A stretch of 64,000 bases of DNA from Nocardioides kribbensis (GTDB taxonomy: Bacteria; Actinomycetota; Actinomycetes; Propionibacteriales; Nocardioidaceae), in the NCBI RefSeq assembly GCF_015070375.1, contig NZ_JADCLL010000001.1, forward strand, positions 808,501 to 872,500. The letters run 5' to 3'. The position numbers and the translations under genes were made by a program. The notes under the pieces were generated by a model. It did not search any database and had not been told where the DNA came from. It saw only the letters and a list, made by a program, of their open reading frames with translations. Shown one piece after another: positions 33,703 through 41,843 of the stretch (the stretch's first letter is position 1; each line of letters opens with the position of its first letter).

Positions 33703-34395
33703 ATGACTCGGGTCGTTGTCCTGCACCGTACGTCGATCGCCGCGGCCGCCGCCGTGCTCGCGCTGGGCCTCGCGGGGTGCAGCTCCGACGACGGCGCCTC
33801 GGGGACGCCGGAGGGGGGCGCGTCCGACGCCCCCGCGGGCTCCCCCGCCGCCGAGCTGCCCGCCGGGGTCGACGCCGACGACGCGTCGTTCCTGACCCAG
33901 ATGGTGCCCCACCACGCGCAGGCGCTGACGCTGGTCGACCTGGCGCAGACCCGGGCTGCGAGCCCGGCCGTGCTCGCGGCGGCCGACCGCATCGCGGCAG
34001 GCCAGGGCCCCGAGATCCTCGAGATGGCGGCGTGGCTGGACGCCCGCGGCCTCCCGGTGCCCGACGAGTCCGACCTGGCGGAGATGACCGAGGCGGTGTC
34101 GGGCGACTCCGCGGCGGGGCACGAGGGTCACGACATGGAGGGCATGGAGGGCATGGGGGCCATGCCCGGGATGCTCGGCTCCGACGACCTCGACGCCCTG
34201 GCCGCGGCCGAGGGCGTCGACTTCGACCGGCTCTTCCTCACCGACATGATCCGCCACCACGAGGGCGCGGTCACGATGGCCGAGGCGGTGCTCGCCGACG
34301 GCTCCGACCAGCGCGTCAACGAGATCGCCACCGAGATCTCCGCGGGCCAGACCGCGGAGATCGAGCGGCTCAAGGTCCTGCTCGACCGGCTCTGA
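33703..34395 (+). CDS. DUF305 lipoprotein
   Basis: A 230-residue lipoprotein: signal peptide with lipobox LAGC (Cys near residue 26), a Ser/Gly/Ala linker, then a DUF305 four-helix ferritin-like domain with two characteristic motifs, MVPHHAQAL and MIRHHEGAVTMAE. A Met/His-rich loop (HEGHDMEGMEGMGAMPGM) between them looks like a copper-binding segment. Members are linked with copper handling in some bacteria, but no function is proven. It is divergent from the LVIVD protein gene. Confidence 0.9.
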   Translation: MTRVVVLHRTSIAAAAAVLALGLAGCSSDDGASGTPEGGASDAPAGSPAAELPAGVDADDASFLTQMVPHHAQALTLVDLAQTRAASPAVLAAADRIAAGQGPEILEMAAWLDARGLPVPDESDLAEMTEAVSGDSAAGHEGHDMEGMEGMGAMPGMLGSDDLDALAAAEGVDFDRLFLTDMIRHHEGAVTMAEAVLADGSDQRVNEIATEISAGQTAEIERLKVLLDRL

Positions 34396-34455
34396 GGCCG
34401 GCCGCGCCCCGGCCGCTCCCGGTCGGACGCCGCCCGGACACGGGTCGGGCGCGGG

Positions 34456-35862
34456 TCAGACGCGGTGCAGCCGGCGGGCGGCCTCCGCGATCGACCCGCT
34501 CATCGAGGGGTAGACGGTGAAGGTGGCCGCGAGCTGGTCGGCGGTGATCGACTCCGCCACGGCCAGCGACACCGGGTGGATCAGCTCGCTGGCCCGCGGA
34601 CCGACCACCACGCCGCCGACGACGATGCCGGTGCCGGGACGGCAGAAGAGCTTGACGAACCCGTCGCGCACGCCCTGCATCTTGGCCCGCGGGTTGCCCG
34701 ACAGCGGCAGCATGACGACCTCGGCGGTGATCTCCCCGTTGTCGACGGCCTGCTGCGACCAGCCGACCGTGGCGATCTCGGGGGCGGTGAAGACGTTGGA
34801 GGCGACCTTCTTGAGGTCCAGGGGCGCGACGGCGTCGCCGAGGAAGTGGTACATCGCGATCCGGCCCTGCATGGCCGCCACCGACGCGAGCATCAGCACA
34901 CCGGTGCAGTCGCCGGCGGCGTAGACCCCGCGGGCGGTGGTGCGCGAGACGCGGTCGACGCCGACGAAGCCGCCGTCCTTGAGCCGCACGCCGGCGTCCT
35001 CGAGACCGAGGTCGGTGGTGTTGGGCACCGAGCCGAGCGCGAGGATGCAGTGCGAGCCCTGCACGCTGCGGCCGTCGGTGAGCGTCACGGTCACGACGTC
35101 GCCGTCGCGCGTCACCGACTCCATCCGCGAGCGGGAGAGCACCTTCATGCCGCGGCGCTTGGAGACCTCCTCGAGCACGGCCGAGGCGTCGGCGTCCTCG
35201 CCGGGCAGCACGCGGTCGCGCGAGGAGACGAGGGTGACGGGGATCCCGAGAGCGAGGTAGGCCGACGCGAACTCGGCCCCGGTCACGCCCGAGCCGACCA
35301 CGATCAGCTCGGTCGGCACCTCGGTGAGGTCGTAGACCTGCTCCCAGGTGAGGATCCGCTCGCCGTCGGGCTGGGCGCTGGGCAGCGTGCGGGGCGAGGC
35401 GCCGGTCGCGATGAGCACGGCGCCGGCCTCGAGGGTCTGCTCGGAGCCGTCGGGGCCGGTCACCACGACGCGCTCGGGACCGTCGAGGCGGCCGCGGCCG
35501 CGCACCACCGTGACGTTCTCGCGGTCGAGGCGGCGGCCGATGTCGACCGACTGCTCGGCGGCGAGGGCCTTGACCCGGGTGTTGACCCGGGCCAGGTCCA
35601 CGCTGAGCGTCGTGGCCGCGTCGCCCTCCACGTCGTGGAAGTTGACCCCGAGCTCGGCGGCGCCGGCGACCTCGGTCATCAGCTCGGAGGTGGCGATGAG
35701 GGTCTTGCTCGGCACGCAGTCGGTGATGACCGCCGACCCGCCGAGACCGTCGGTGTCGACCACGGTCACCTCGGCCCCGAGCTGGCTGGCGACCAGCGCG
35801 GACTCGTAGCCCCCGGGACCACCGCCGATGATGACGACCTTGTCGACTGTCCGGTCGGGCAT
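34456..35862 (-). CDS. lpdA: NAD(P)H-quinone dehydrogenase, LpdA-like flavoprotein
   Basis: A 468-residue two-dinucleotide-binding flavoprotein related to dihydrolipoamide dehydrogenase: FAD site VVIIGGGPGGYESALVASQLG, NAD(P) site IVVGSGVTGAEFASAY, and GVYAAGDCTG. The redox-active disulfide motif is broken: the first Cys is replaced (GGSAVITDCVPSK), so only one Cys remains and it cannot act as a lipoamide dehydrogenase. That matches mycobacterial Rv3303c, a quinone reductase with this feature. An AGGAG site precedes the ATG. It lies 29 bases after the genuine lipoamide dehydrogenase gene. Confidence 0.9.
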   Translation of the reverse strand: MPDRTVDKVVIIGGGPGGYESALVASQLGAEVTVVDTDGLGGSAVITDCVPSKTLIATSELMTEVAGAAELGVNFHDVEGDAATTLSVDLARVNTRVKALAAEQSVDIGRRLDRENVTVVRGRGRLDGPERVVVTGPDGSEQTLEAGAVLIATGASPRTLPSAQPDGERILTWEQVYDLTEVPTELIVVGSGVTGAEFASAYLALGIPVTLVSSRDRVLPGEDADASAVLEEVSKRRGMKVLSRSRMESVTRDGDVVTVTLTDGRSVQGSHCILALGSVPNTTDLGLEDAGVRLKDGGFVGVDRVSRTTARGVYAAGDCTGVLMLASVAAMQGRIAMYHFLGDAVAPLDLKKVASNVFTAPEIATVGWSQQAVDNGEITAEVVMLPLSGNPRAKMQGVRDGFVKLFCRPGTGIVVGGVVVGPRASELIHPVSLAVAESITADQLAATFTVYPSMSGSIAEAARRLHRV

Positions 35863-35891
35863 GGCTGTGCTCCTCGCGCTGGCGGGCTCGG

Positions 35892-37298
35892 TCAGAAGTT
35901 GATCATGTGGCCGGCGATGCCGTGCACGGCTTCCTTCACCGACTCACCCAGCGTCGGGTGGGCGAAGACGTTGCGGGCCACCTCGTCGGCGGTGAGGTCC
36001 CACTGCTGGGCCAGGGTCAGCACCGGCAGCAGCTCGGTCACGTCGGGGCCGATGAGGTGGGCACCGATGATCTCGTTGTGCTCGGCGTCGGCGACGACCT
36101 TCACGAAGCCGACCGCGTCGCCGAGACCCTGCGCCTTGCCGTTGGCCGAGAAGGGGAACGTGGAGGTCTTGACGTCGTAGCCCTTGTCCTTGGCCTGCTG
36201 CTCGGAGTAGCCGAACGAGGCCACCTGCGGCTGGCAGTAGGTCGCCCGCGGGATCATGTCGAAGTCGATCTCCATGGTCTCCGCGCCGGCGATGGTCTCG
36301 GCGGCCACGATGCCCATGGCCTCCGCGGCGTGGGCCAGCATCATCTTGCCGGTGACGTCGCCGATGGCGTAGACGTGCTCGACGTTGGTGCGACCCCGCC
36401 CGTCGACGGCGATCGCTCCCCGCTCGGTGAGCTCCACACCGGCCGCCTCGAGGCCGTAGCCCTCGACGCGCGGGGCGAAACCGATGGCCTGCATGACCTT
36501 GTCGGCCTTGAGGACCTCCTGCTGGCCGTCCTTCGACACCGTCACCGAGACCTGGTCGCCGGAGTCCTCGATCGACTCGACCTTGGTCGACAGGCGCACG
36601 TCGACGCCGAGCTTCTTGTAGTGCTTGAGCAGCTCCTTGGACACGTCGGCGTCCTCGGTGGGCACCATGCGGTCGAGGAACTCCACGATGGTCACCTCGA
36701 CGCCGAAGTTCTTCAGCACGTAGGCGAACTCCACGCCGATCGCACCGGAGCCGGCGATGATGATGGAGCCGGGCAGCTGGTCGGTGAGGATCTGCTCCTC
36801 GTAGGTCACGACCCGCTCGCTGAGCGAGGTGCCCGGGATGAGCCGGGTCTTGGCGCCCGCGGCGACGATGAGGTCGGTGCAGGTGTAGGAGGTGACGTTG
36901 CCGTCCTTGTCCTTGACGTCGACGCCCTGACCCCCGTCGACCGCGCCGGTGAGGGTGCCCCAGCCGTCGATCTCGGTGATCTTGTTCTTCTTCATCAGGA
37001 AGTGGACGCCCTTGACGATGCCGCCGGAGACCTGGCGGCTGCGCTTGTGGGTGGGCCCGAAGGCCATGGTGGCGTCGCCCTCGATGCCGTACTTGGCCTT
37101 CTCGTGGGTCAGCACGTGGGCGAGCTCGGCGTTCTTGAGCAGGGCCTTGGAGGGGATGCACCCGACGTTGAGGCAGACACCGCCCCAGTACTTCTCCTCC
37201 ACCACGGCGACCTTCTTGCCGAGCTGGGCCGCGCGGATCGCGGCGACGTAGCCGCCGGGACCGGCGCCGAGGACGAGGACATCGAAGTGCGTGCTCAC
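35892..37298 (-). CDS. lpdA/lpd: Dihydrolipoyl dehydrogenase
   Basis: The 468-residue E3 flavoenzyme reoxidises dihydrolipoamide of 2-oxoacid dehydrogenase complexes. It has the FAD motif [21 protein letters not shown], the intact redox disulfide in [13 protein letters not shown], the NAD motif [32 protein letters not shown], and the C-terminal active-site pair HPTLGE. GTG at 37298 is set by TAGGGT seven bases upstream. Contrast with the downstream paralogue that lost one disulfide Cys. Confidence 0.94.
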   Translation of the reverse strand: MSTHFDVLVLGAGPGGYVAAIRAAQLGKKVAVVEEKYWGGVCLNVGCIPSKALLKNAELAHVLTHEKAKYGIEGDATMAFGPTHKRSRQVSGGIVKGVHFLMKKNKITEIDGWGTLTGAVDGGQGVDVKDKDGNVTSYTCTDLIVAAGAKTRLIPGTSLSERVVTYEEQILTDQLPGSIIIAGSGAIGVEFAYVLKNFGVEVTIVEFLDRMVPTEDADVSKELLKHYKKLGVDVRLSTKVESIEDSGDQVSVTVSKDGQQEVLKADKVMQAIGFAPRVEGYGLEAAGVELTERGAIAVDGRGRTNVEHVYAIGDVTGKMMLAHAAEAMGIVAAETIAGAETMEIDFDMIPRATYCQPQVASFGYSEQQAKDKGYDVKTSTFPFSANGKAQGLGDAVGFVKVVADAEHNEIIGAHLIGPDVTELLPVLTLAQQWDLTADEVARNVFAHPTLGESVKEAVHGIAGHMINF

Positions 37299-37305
37299 GG
37301 GCTCC

Positions 37306-37311
37306 ACCCTA
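37306..37311 (-). promoter_or_regulatory. -10 element TAGGGT before dihydrolipoyl dehydrogenase
   Basis: Seven bases before the GTG at 37298. A GGAG lies within the same seven bases, so it could be leaderless or have a very short leader. Confidence 0.45.
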
Positions 37312-37355
37312 GGGCTCGCGCGCAGGTCGGCCCAAGGCGGGCGGGCACCCGGCAC

Positions 37356-37361
37356 TACTCT
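37356..37361 (+). promoter_or_regulatory. -10 element TACTCT, leaderless start of cyclotransferase-like gene
   Basis: Seven bases before the GTG at 37369, without a ribosome site. Confidence 0.5.
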
Positions 37362-37368
37362 TCGTCAC

Positions 37369-37821
37369 GTGACGCTCTACGCCGCCTACGGGAGCAACCT
37401 CGATCCCGCCCGCATGGGCGAGCGCTGCCCCCACTCGCCGCTGCGCACGACCGGCTGGCTGGAGGGCTGGCGGCTGACCTTCGGTGGCGAGGAGCACGGC
37501 TGGGACGGCGCCCTGCCCACCATCGTCCAGGACCCCTTCGAGCAGGTCTTCGTGGCCGTCTACGACGTCACCCGCGAGGACGAGAGCAGCCTCGACGGCT
37601 GGGAGCAGGCCGACACCGGCCTCTACCGCAAGACCCGGGTGCGGGTCTCCACGCTCACCGGCGAGCAGGTCACCTGGGCCTACGTCCTCGACGCCTACGA
37701 GGGCGGCCTGCCCTCCGCCTCCTACCTCGGCGTGCTGGCCGACGCCGCCGAGGCCGCCGACGCCCCTGCCGACTACGTCGCCGCCCTGCGCCGACGCCCC
37801 TGCCGCTCCTCCGGCCTGTAG
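37369..37821 (+). CDS. Gamma-glutamylcyclotransferase-like (AIG2-type) protein
   Basis: A 150-residue cyclotransferase-fold protein. It begins with YAAYGSNLDPARMGERCP, the substrate-binding YGSN motif, and continues with FVAVYDVTREDESSLDGWEQADTGLYRKTRV, where a Glu in the DGWEQ segment is the likely catalytic acid. Members release 5-oxoproline from gamma-glutamyl amines or have unknown roles. The start is fixed by the conserved N-terminus and the upstream -10 element. Confidence 0.85.
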   Translation: MTLYAAYGSNLDPARMGERCPHSPLRTTGWLEGWRLTFGGEEHGWDGALPTIVQDPFEQVFVAVYDVTREDESSLDGWEQADTGLYRKTRVRVSTLTGEQVTWAYVLDAYEGGLPSASYLGVLADAAEAADAPADYVAALRRRPCRSSGL

Positions 37822-37865
37822 CTCCCCGGGCGCGGCCCCTGGCTCGCGACGGGTCGCGGCACGCA

Positions 37866-37871
37866 TAGGCT
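37866..37871 (+). promoter_or_regulatory. -10 element TAGGCT, leaderless start of the purine nucleoside phosphorylase operon
   Basis: Six bases before the GTG at 37878. This would drive phosphorylase, TetR regulator and heme oxygenase together. Confidence 0.5.
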
Positions 37872-37877
37872 GGGCCG

Positions 37878-38675
37878 GTGAACGACGACGCCTACTCCCT
37901 GGCCACCGACGCCGCCCAGAAGCTCGCCGACCTGACCGGCGTCGAGCGCCACGACGTGGCCCTGGTGCTCGGCTCGGGCTGGCTCCCCGCGGTGGACGCG
38001 CTCGGCGAGGCCACCGCCGAGATCGCCACGACCGACCTGCCCGGCTTCAACCCCGCCGCGGTGGCCGGCCACTCCGGCACGATCCGCTCGGTGCGCTCGG
38101 GCGAGCGCAACCTGCTGGTGTTCCTCTCGCGCACCCACTACTACGAGGGCAAGGGGGTGCCGGCCGTCGTCCACCCGGTCCGCACCGCGGCCGCCGCGGG
38201 CTGCTCCACGATCGTGCTCACCAACGGCTGCGGAGGGCTCAAGGAGACCTGGAGCCCCGGCCAGCCCGTGCTGATCAGCGACCACATCAACCTCACCGGC
38301 CGCTCCCCCATCGAGGGCGCGCGGTTCGTCGACCTCACCGACCTCTACTCCCCGCGCCTGCGCGCGCTGTGCCGCGAGATCGACCCGAGCCTCGACGAGG
38401 GCGTCTACGTCCAGTTCCCCGGACCGCACTACGAGACCCCCGCCGAGATCGGGATGGTCCGCGCCATCGGCGGCCACCTGGTCGGGATGAGCACGACCCT
38501 GGAGGCCATCGCCGCGCGCGAGGCCGGCATGGAGGTCCTCGGCATCAGCCTGGTCACCAACCTCGCCGCCGGCATGAGCGGCGAGCCGCTCGACCACGCC
38601 GAGGTCCTCGAGGCCGGCCGCGCCGCGGCCAGCCGGATGGGAGACCTCCTCTCCACGATCGTCCCGCGGATCTGA
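37878..38675 (+). CDS. punA: Purine nucleoside phosphorylase (trimeric type)
   Basis: A 265-residue enzyme that phosphorolyses purine (deoxy)nucleosides to base and (deoxy)ribose-1-phosphate. Motifs are [26 protein letters not shown] with the phosphate-site His, [19 protein letters not shown] with the purine-binding Glu, and SLVTNLAAG with the catalytic Asn near residue 240. Called deoD in M. tuberculosis. Part of the nucleoside salvage set in this window. Its stop overlaps the TetR gene start by one base. Confidence 0.95.
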   Translation: MNDDAYSLATDAAQKLADLTGVERHDVALVLGSGWLPAVDALGEATAEIATTDLPGFNPAAVAGHSGTIRSVRSGERNLLVFLSRTHYYEGKGVPAVVHPVRTAAAAGCSTIVLTNGCGGLKETWSPGQPVLISDHINLTGRSPIEGARFVDLTDLYSPRLRALCREIDPSLDEGVYVQFPGPHYETPAEIGMVRAIGGHLVGMSTTLEAIAAREAGMEVLGISLVTNLAAGMSGEPLDHAEVLEAGRAAASRMGDLLSTIVPRI

Positions 38676-39385
38676 TGGCCCCCGACGAGACGACCGGCGA
38701 GACACCCGACCCCACCGGCGACCTGTCCTCGGGTCGCGAGACCCGGGCGCGACTGGTCGAGGCGGCCACGCGGGCCTTCGCCGACCACGGCGTGCAGAAC
38801 GCCTCGCTGCTCGACATCACCCGCCAGGCCGGCCAGCGCAACCGGGGCGCCGTGCACTACCACTTCGGCTCGCGCGCCGGCCTGCTCACCACGGTGCTCG
38901 ACCAGTTCACCGAGGTCCTCGCCGCGCGTGAGCGCGAGCTGCTCGCCGTGGCGCGCGAGCGGCCCGACGACGACCTCGGTGCGGCGATCGAGGCCGTCGT
39001 GCGGCCCAGCGTCGAGGTGGCCGAGGGCGACTGGCGCGGGCGCTGCTACCTCATGATCGTCGCGGAGCTCATCGCCGACGACCAGGCCCGCGCCCTCGAC
39101 GGCGTGGAGGAGGCGCTGGCCCGCACCGGGGGCCACGAGGTCTACGCCCTCATCGTCGAGCGGATGCCGGCGCTGCCCGACGCGCTGCGCGAGGAGCGCC
39201 TGACCCTGATGACCGGCTTCGTGCTGCGCGCCATCGGCGACCGCGCCCGGGCCCTGGGCGGCGACTCCCCCCGGCGCGAGCGCCTCGACACCGACGCCTT
39301 CGTCGCCAACCTGGTGGCCATGGCCGCGGCGATGCTGCGCGCCCACCCCCTTCCCGACGTGCCCGCGTCCGACCTGCCCGCGTGA
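38675..39385 (+). CDS. TetR-family transcriptional regulator
   Basis: A 236-residue regulator with an N-terminal helix-turn-helix (RLVEAATRAFADHGVQNASLLDITRQAGQRNRGAVHYHFGSRAGLL, about residues 27-72) and an unassigned ligand-binding domain. The ATG overlaps the phosphorylase stop as TGATG, and the gene end overlaps the heme oxygenase start as GTGA, so the regulator is translated between the two enzymes. Likely autoregulates this operon; no operator was identified near the phosphorylase promoter. Confidence 0.9.
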   Translation: MAPDETTGETPDPTGDLSSGRETRARLVEAATRAFADHGVQNASLLDITRQAGQRNRGAVHYHFGSRAGLLTTVLDQFTEVLAARERELLAVARERPDDDLGAAIEAVVRPSVEVAEGDWRGRCYLMIVAELIADDQARALDGVEEALARTGGHEVYALIVERMPALPDALREERLTLMTGFVLRAIGDRARALGGDSPRRERLDTDAFVANLVAMAAAMLRAHPLPDVPASDLPA

Positions 39386-40026
39386 GCACGCTGTCGGCGC
39401 GCATGCGCGAGGGGTCGATGGCCGAGCACCGCGCCGCCGAGGCCTCGGTCTTCGTCACCCGCCTGCTCGAGGGAGGGGTCGACGCCGCCGGCTACACCGC
39501 CTACCTGCTGCGGCTACAGCGCGTGTACGCCGCGCTCGAGCGCACCGCCCGCGCCCACCTGCACCACCCCGGTGTCGTCGCGGTCCACGACCCCGACCTC
39601 GAGCGGTCGGCCGCGCTGGAGGCCGACCTGGAGCACTGGGCGCCCGGTGGGCCCCGCGAGGTCGACTCCCCCGCGGTCGCGGCCTACGAGCGCCGCATCG
39701 AGGCCAGCACCGGCGTGGCCGGCGGCGCCGGCTTCGCGGCCCACCACTACACCCGCTACCTCGGCGACCTCTCCGGGGGCCAGGCCATCGGCCGCACCCT
39801 TGACCGGACCTTCGACCTCGGGGGCCGCGGCACGGACTTCTACCGCTTCGACGCCGTACCGAGGCCCAAGCCGTACAAGGACGCCTACCGCCTGCGCCTC
39901 GACGGGCTCGACCTCGACGAGGCGCAGCAGGAGGCGGTCGTGGCCGAGGTGCAGGCGGCCTTCGCCCTCAACCAGGCGCTCTTCGTCGAGCTCGCGGCGG
40001 AGCTGGACCTGTTCGGCGCGCGCTGA
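39382..40026 (+). CDS. hmuO: Biliverdin-producing heme oxygenase
   Basis: A 214-residue heme oxygenase of the HmuO/HO-1 type, which opens heme to biliverdin, CO and Fe(II). The proximal ligand is His16 in MAEHRAAE; the distal helix carries [10 protein letters not shown] with Gly128, Asp129 and Gly132-133, and [14 protein letters not shown] follows. Length matches the family. No heme transporter lies in the window, so its position behind a nucleoside phosphorylase and a TetR gene is unusual. Start GTG overlaps the TetR stop by four bases. Confidence 0.93.
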   Translation: MSTLSARMREGSMAEHRAAEASVFVTRLLEGGVDAAGYTAYLLRLQRVYAALERTARAHLHHPGVVAVHDPDLERSAALEADLEHWAPGGPREVDSPAVAAYERRIEASTGVAGGAGFAAHHYTRYLGDLSGGQAIGRTLDRTFDLGGRGTDFYRFDAVPRPKPYKDAYRLRLDGLDLDEAQQEAVVAEVQAAFALNQALFVELAAELDLFGAR

Positions 40027-40052
40027 CGCACGCGCGGCTTGGACCGCCGCGC

Positions 40053-40058
40053 TTGGGT
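40053..40058 (+). promoter_or_regulatory. -10-like element TTGGGT, possible leaderless start of the aldo/keto reductase
   Basis: Six bases before the ATG at 40065. T instead of A at position two weakens it. Confidence 0.3.
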
Positions 40059-40064
40059 GGACCC

Positions 40065-41105
40065 ATGAGCACCTCCGCCCCGACCCCCGCGAGCATCCCG
40101 ACCCGCACCCTCGGCACCGCCTCCCACGAGGGTCGACCCCTCACCGTCTCCGCCCTCGGCCTGGGCTGCATGGGCATGTCGGAGTTCTACGGCACCGGCG
40201 ACGAGCAGACCGGCGTCGACACCATCCACCGCGCCCTCGACCTCGGCGTGACCTTCCTCGACACCGCCGACATGTACGGCCCGTTCACCAACGAGCAGCT
40301 GGTGGGCCGCGCCATCGCCGGACGCCGCGACGAGGTCCAGCTGGCCACGAAGTTCGGCAACGAGCGGCTGCCCGACGGCACCCGCCTGGGCATCAACGGC
40401 AGGCCCGACTACGTGCGCACAGCCTGCGACGCCTCGCTGCGCAGGCTCGGTGTGGACCACCTCGACCTCTACTACCAGCACCGTGTCGACAAGACCGTGC
40501 CGATCGAGGAGACCGTCGGCGCGATGGCCGAGCTCGTCGAGGCCGGCAAGGTCCGCCACCTGGGCCTCTCGGAGGCCTCGGCCGCCACGATCCGCCGCGC
40601 CCACGCCACCCACCCGATCACCGCGCTGCAGACCGAGTACTCCCTGTTCACCCGTGACCTCGAGGACGAGATCCTCCCCGTGCTGCGCGAGCTCGGCATC
40701 GGCCTGGTGCCCTACTCGCCGCTGGGTCGCGGCATCCTCACCGGCGCGATCACCGACGAGAGCCAGCTGGAGGAGGGCGACTCGCGTCGCACGGCGTACT
40801 TCCCCCGGCTCAACGGCGAGGGGCTGCGCGCCAACCTCGCGCTCGTGGCGAAGGTCCGCGGGATCGCCGAGGCCAAGGGCTGCACCCCCGGCCAGCTCGC
40901 GCTCGCCTGGGTGCTCGCGCAGGGCGACGACACCCTCGGCGTCGCCCCCATCCCCGGCACCAAGCGCGTGCGCTACCTGGAGGAGAACGCCGGGGCCGTC
41001 GCGGTCTCCCTCGACGCCGCCGACCTCGAGGCCCTCGAGCGCGCCGTGCCGCGCGACGCCGTCGTGGGCGAGCGCTACGGCGACATGAGCAGCATCGACG
41101 CCTGA
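40065..41105 (+). CDS. Aldo/keto reductase
   Basis: A 346-residue NADPH-dependent oxidoreductase with the (beta/alpha)8 fold. The catalytic tetrad is visible: Asp of LDTADMYGP, its Tyr four residues on, Lys of LATKFG and His of [19 protein letters not shown] and the C-terminal [14 protein letters not shown] cofactor segment place it with YakC/AKR13-type reductases. The substrate is not predictable. Confidence 0.93.
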   Translation: MSTSAPTPASIPTRTLGTASHEGRPLTVSALGLGCMGMSEFYGTGDEQTGVDTIHRALDLGVTFLDTADMYGPFTNEQLVGRAIAGRRDEVQLATKFGNERLPDGTRLGINGRPDYVRTACDASLRRLGVDHLDLYYQHRVDKTVPIEETVGAMAELVEAGKVRHLGLSEASAATIRRAHATHPITALQTEYSLFTRDLEDEILPVLRELGIGLVPYSPLGRGILTGAITDESQLEEGDSRRTAYFPRLNGEGLRANLALVAKVRGIAEAKGCTPGQLALAWVLAQGDDTLGVAPIPGTKRVRYLEENAGAVAVSLDAADLEALERAVPRDAVVGERYGDMSSIDA

Positions 41106-41147
41106 GCGGGCGTGAGGGGGACCCGGTTTCCCCGCGCCGGCGAGGGG

Positions 41148-41153
41148 CAGCAT
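41148..41153 (+). promoter_or_regulatory. -10-like element CAGCAT before the lipoprotein gene
   Basis: Six bases before the GTG at 41160; resembles TAGCAT but starts with C. Confidence 0.3.
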
Positions 41154-41159
41154 CCGGTC

Positions 41160-41780
41160 GTGCCCCGTCGTCCCCTGGTCGCCCTGCTCTCCCTCCTCGT
41201 CGGCGTCACCGCCGCCTGCAGCAGTGGCGGCGGCCAGGACGGGTCGGGCGGGCCCGGCGCTCCCGCCGCGTCCTCGGCGGCCACGCCCACCCCGAGCGAC
41301 CCGGCGCCCCCCGCCCGCTCGACCGCCGTCACCCTGGACCGGGGCACGAGCACCCGGTGCGCGCCCGCCCGCAAGCCCTACGTGGTCTGGGAGTCGTTCC
41401 GGGTGAGCGCCCCGGCGACGGTCGAGCGCCTGGTGCTCGGGGGGCTGCGGGGGGTCGAGGTCTCCGGGCAGTCGATCAGTCGCCGCCCGCCCGGGCAGGT
41501 GTCCTACACCGGCATGGCCCGCGGCACCGCGCCTCCCCGCGGCGAGCGCGACACCGTGGCGTGGGGCGAGCGGAGCGCCCTGCCCGCGCAGGTGGGGCCC
41601 GGCGACTACTACGTCTTCGCACGCGTCTCGCAGGCCCGCCGCGGCGGCGGCTGGGACCGCTTCGGCCTGGAGTTCACCGACGCCGACGGGGTGGCCGGCA
41701 GTGTGGCGCGCGCCTGGGCCACCGGCTTCCGGGCCGCGTCGGACCCGGTGTCGGCGCCGGGTGGTCGCTGCGGCTCCTGA
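41160..41780 (+). CDS. Hypothetical secreted lipoprotein
   Basis: A 206-residue protein that I do not recognise. The N-terminus PRRPLVALLSLLVGVTAAC is a lipoprotein signal peptide with the modified Cys near residue 20, followed by a Gly/Ser/Pro/Thr linker to about residue 55. The folded part contains two further Cys (STRCAP and the C-terminal GRCGS), likely a disulfide, and looks beta-rich (TVERLVLGGLRGVEVSGQ, GPGDYYVFARVSQARRGGG). GTG start chosen for the signal peptide and a CAGCAT hexamer. Context gives no function. Confidence 0.7.
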   Translation: MPRRPLVALLSLLVGVTAACSSGGGQDGSGGPGAPAASSAATPTPSDPAPPARSTAVTLDRGTSTRCAPARKPYVVWESFRVSAPATVERLVLGGLRGVEVSGQSISRRPPGQVSYTGMARGTAPPRGERDTVAWGERSALPAQVGPGDYYVFARVSQARRGGGWDRFGLEFTDADGVAGSVARAWATGFRAASDPVSAPGGRCGS

Positions 41781-41830
41781 GCGCCCGCGGCGCCGGACCG
41801 GCCCGGCTAGGACCGCCGGTCGCCACGCAC

Positions 41831-41836
41831 TAGCGT
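41831..41836 (+). promoter_or_regulatory. -10 element TAGCGT, leaderless start of the phosphomutase
   Basis: Seven bases before the ATG at 41844. Confidence 0.5.
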
Positions 41837-41843
41837 CAGCCCC

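Noticed and set aside
34396..34451. Two weak 6-bp hairpins between the DUF305 gene and the LpdA-like gene
   Set aside because: Stems are short with 7-9 base loops and are easily expected by chance in such GC-rich sequence; not called as terminators.
34456..35862. Calling the LpdA-like protein a second dihydrolipoamide dehydrogenase
   Set aside because: The first Cys of the redox disulfide is missing, so lipoamide oxidation by the usual mechanism is not possible.
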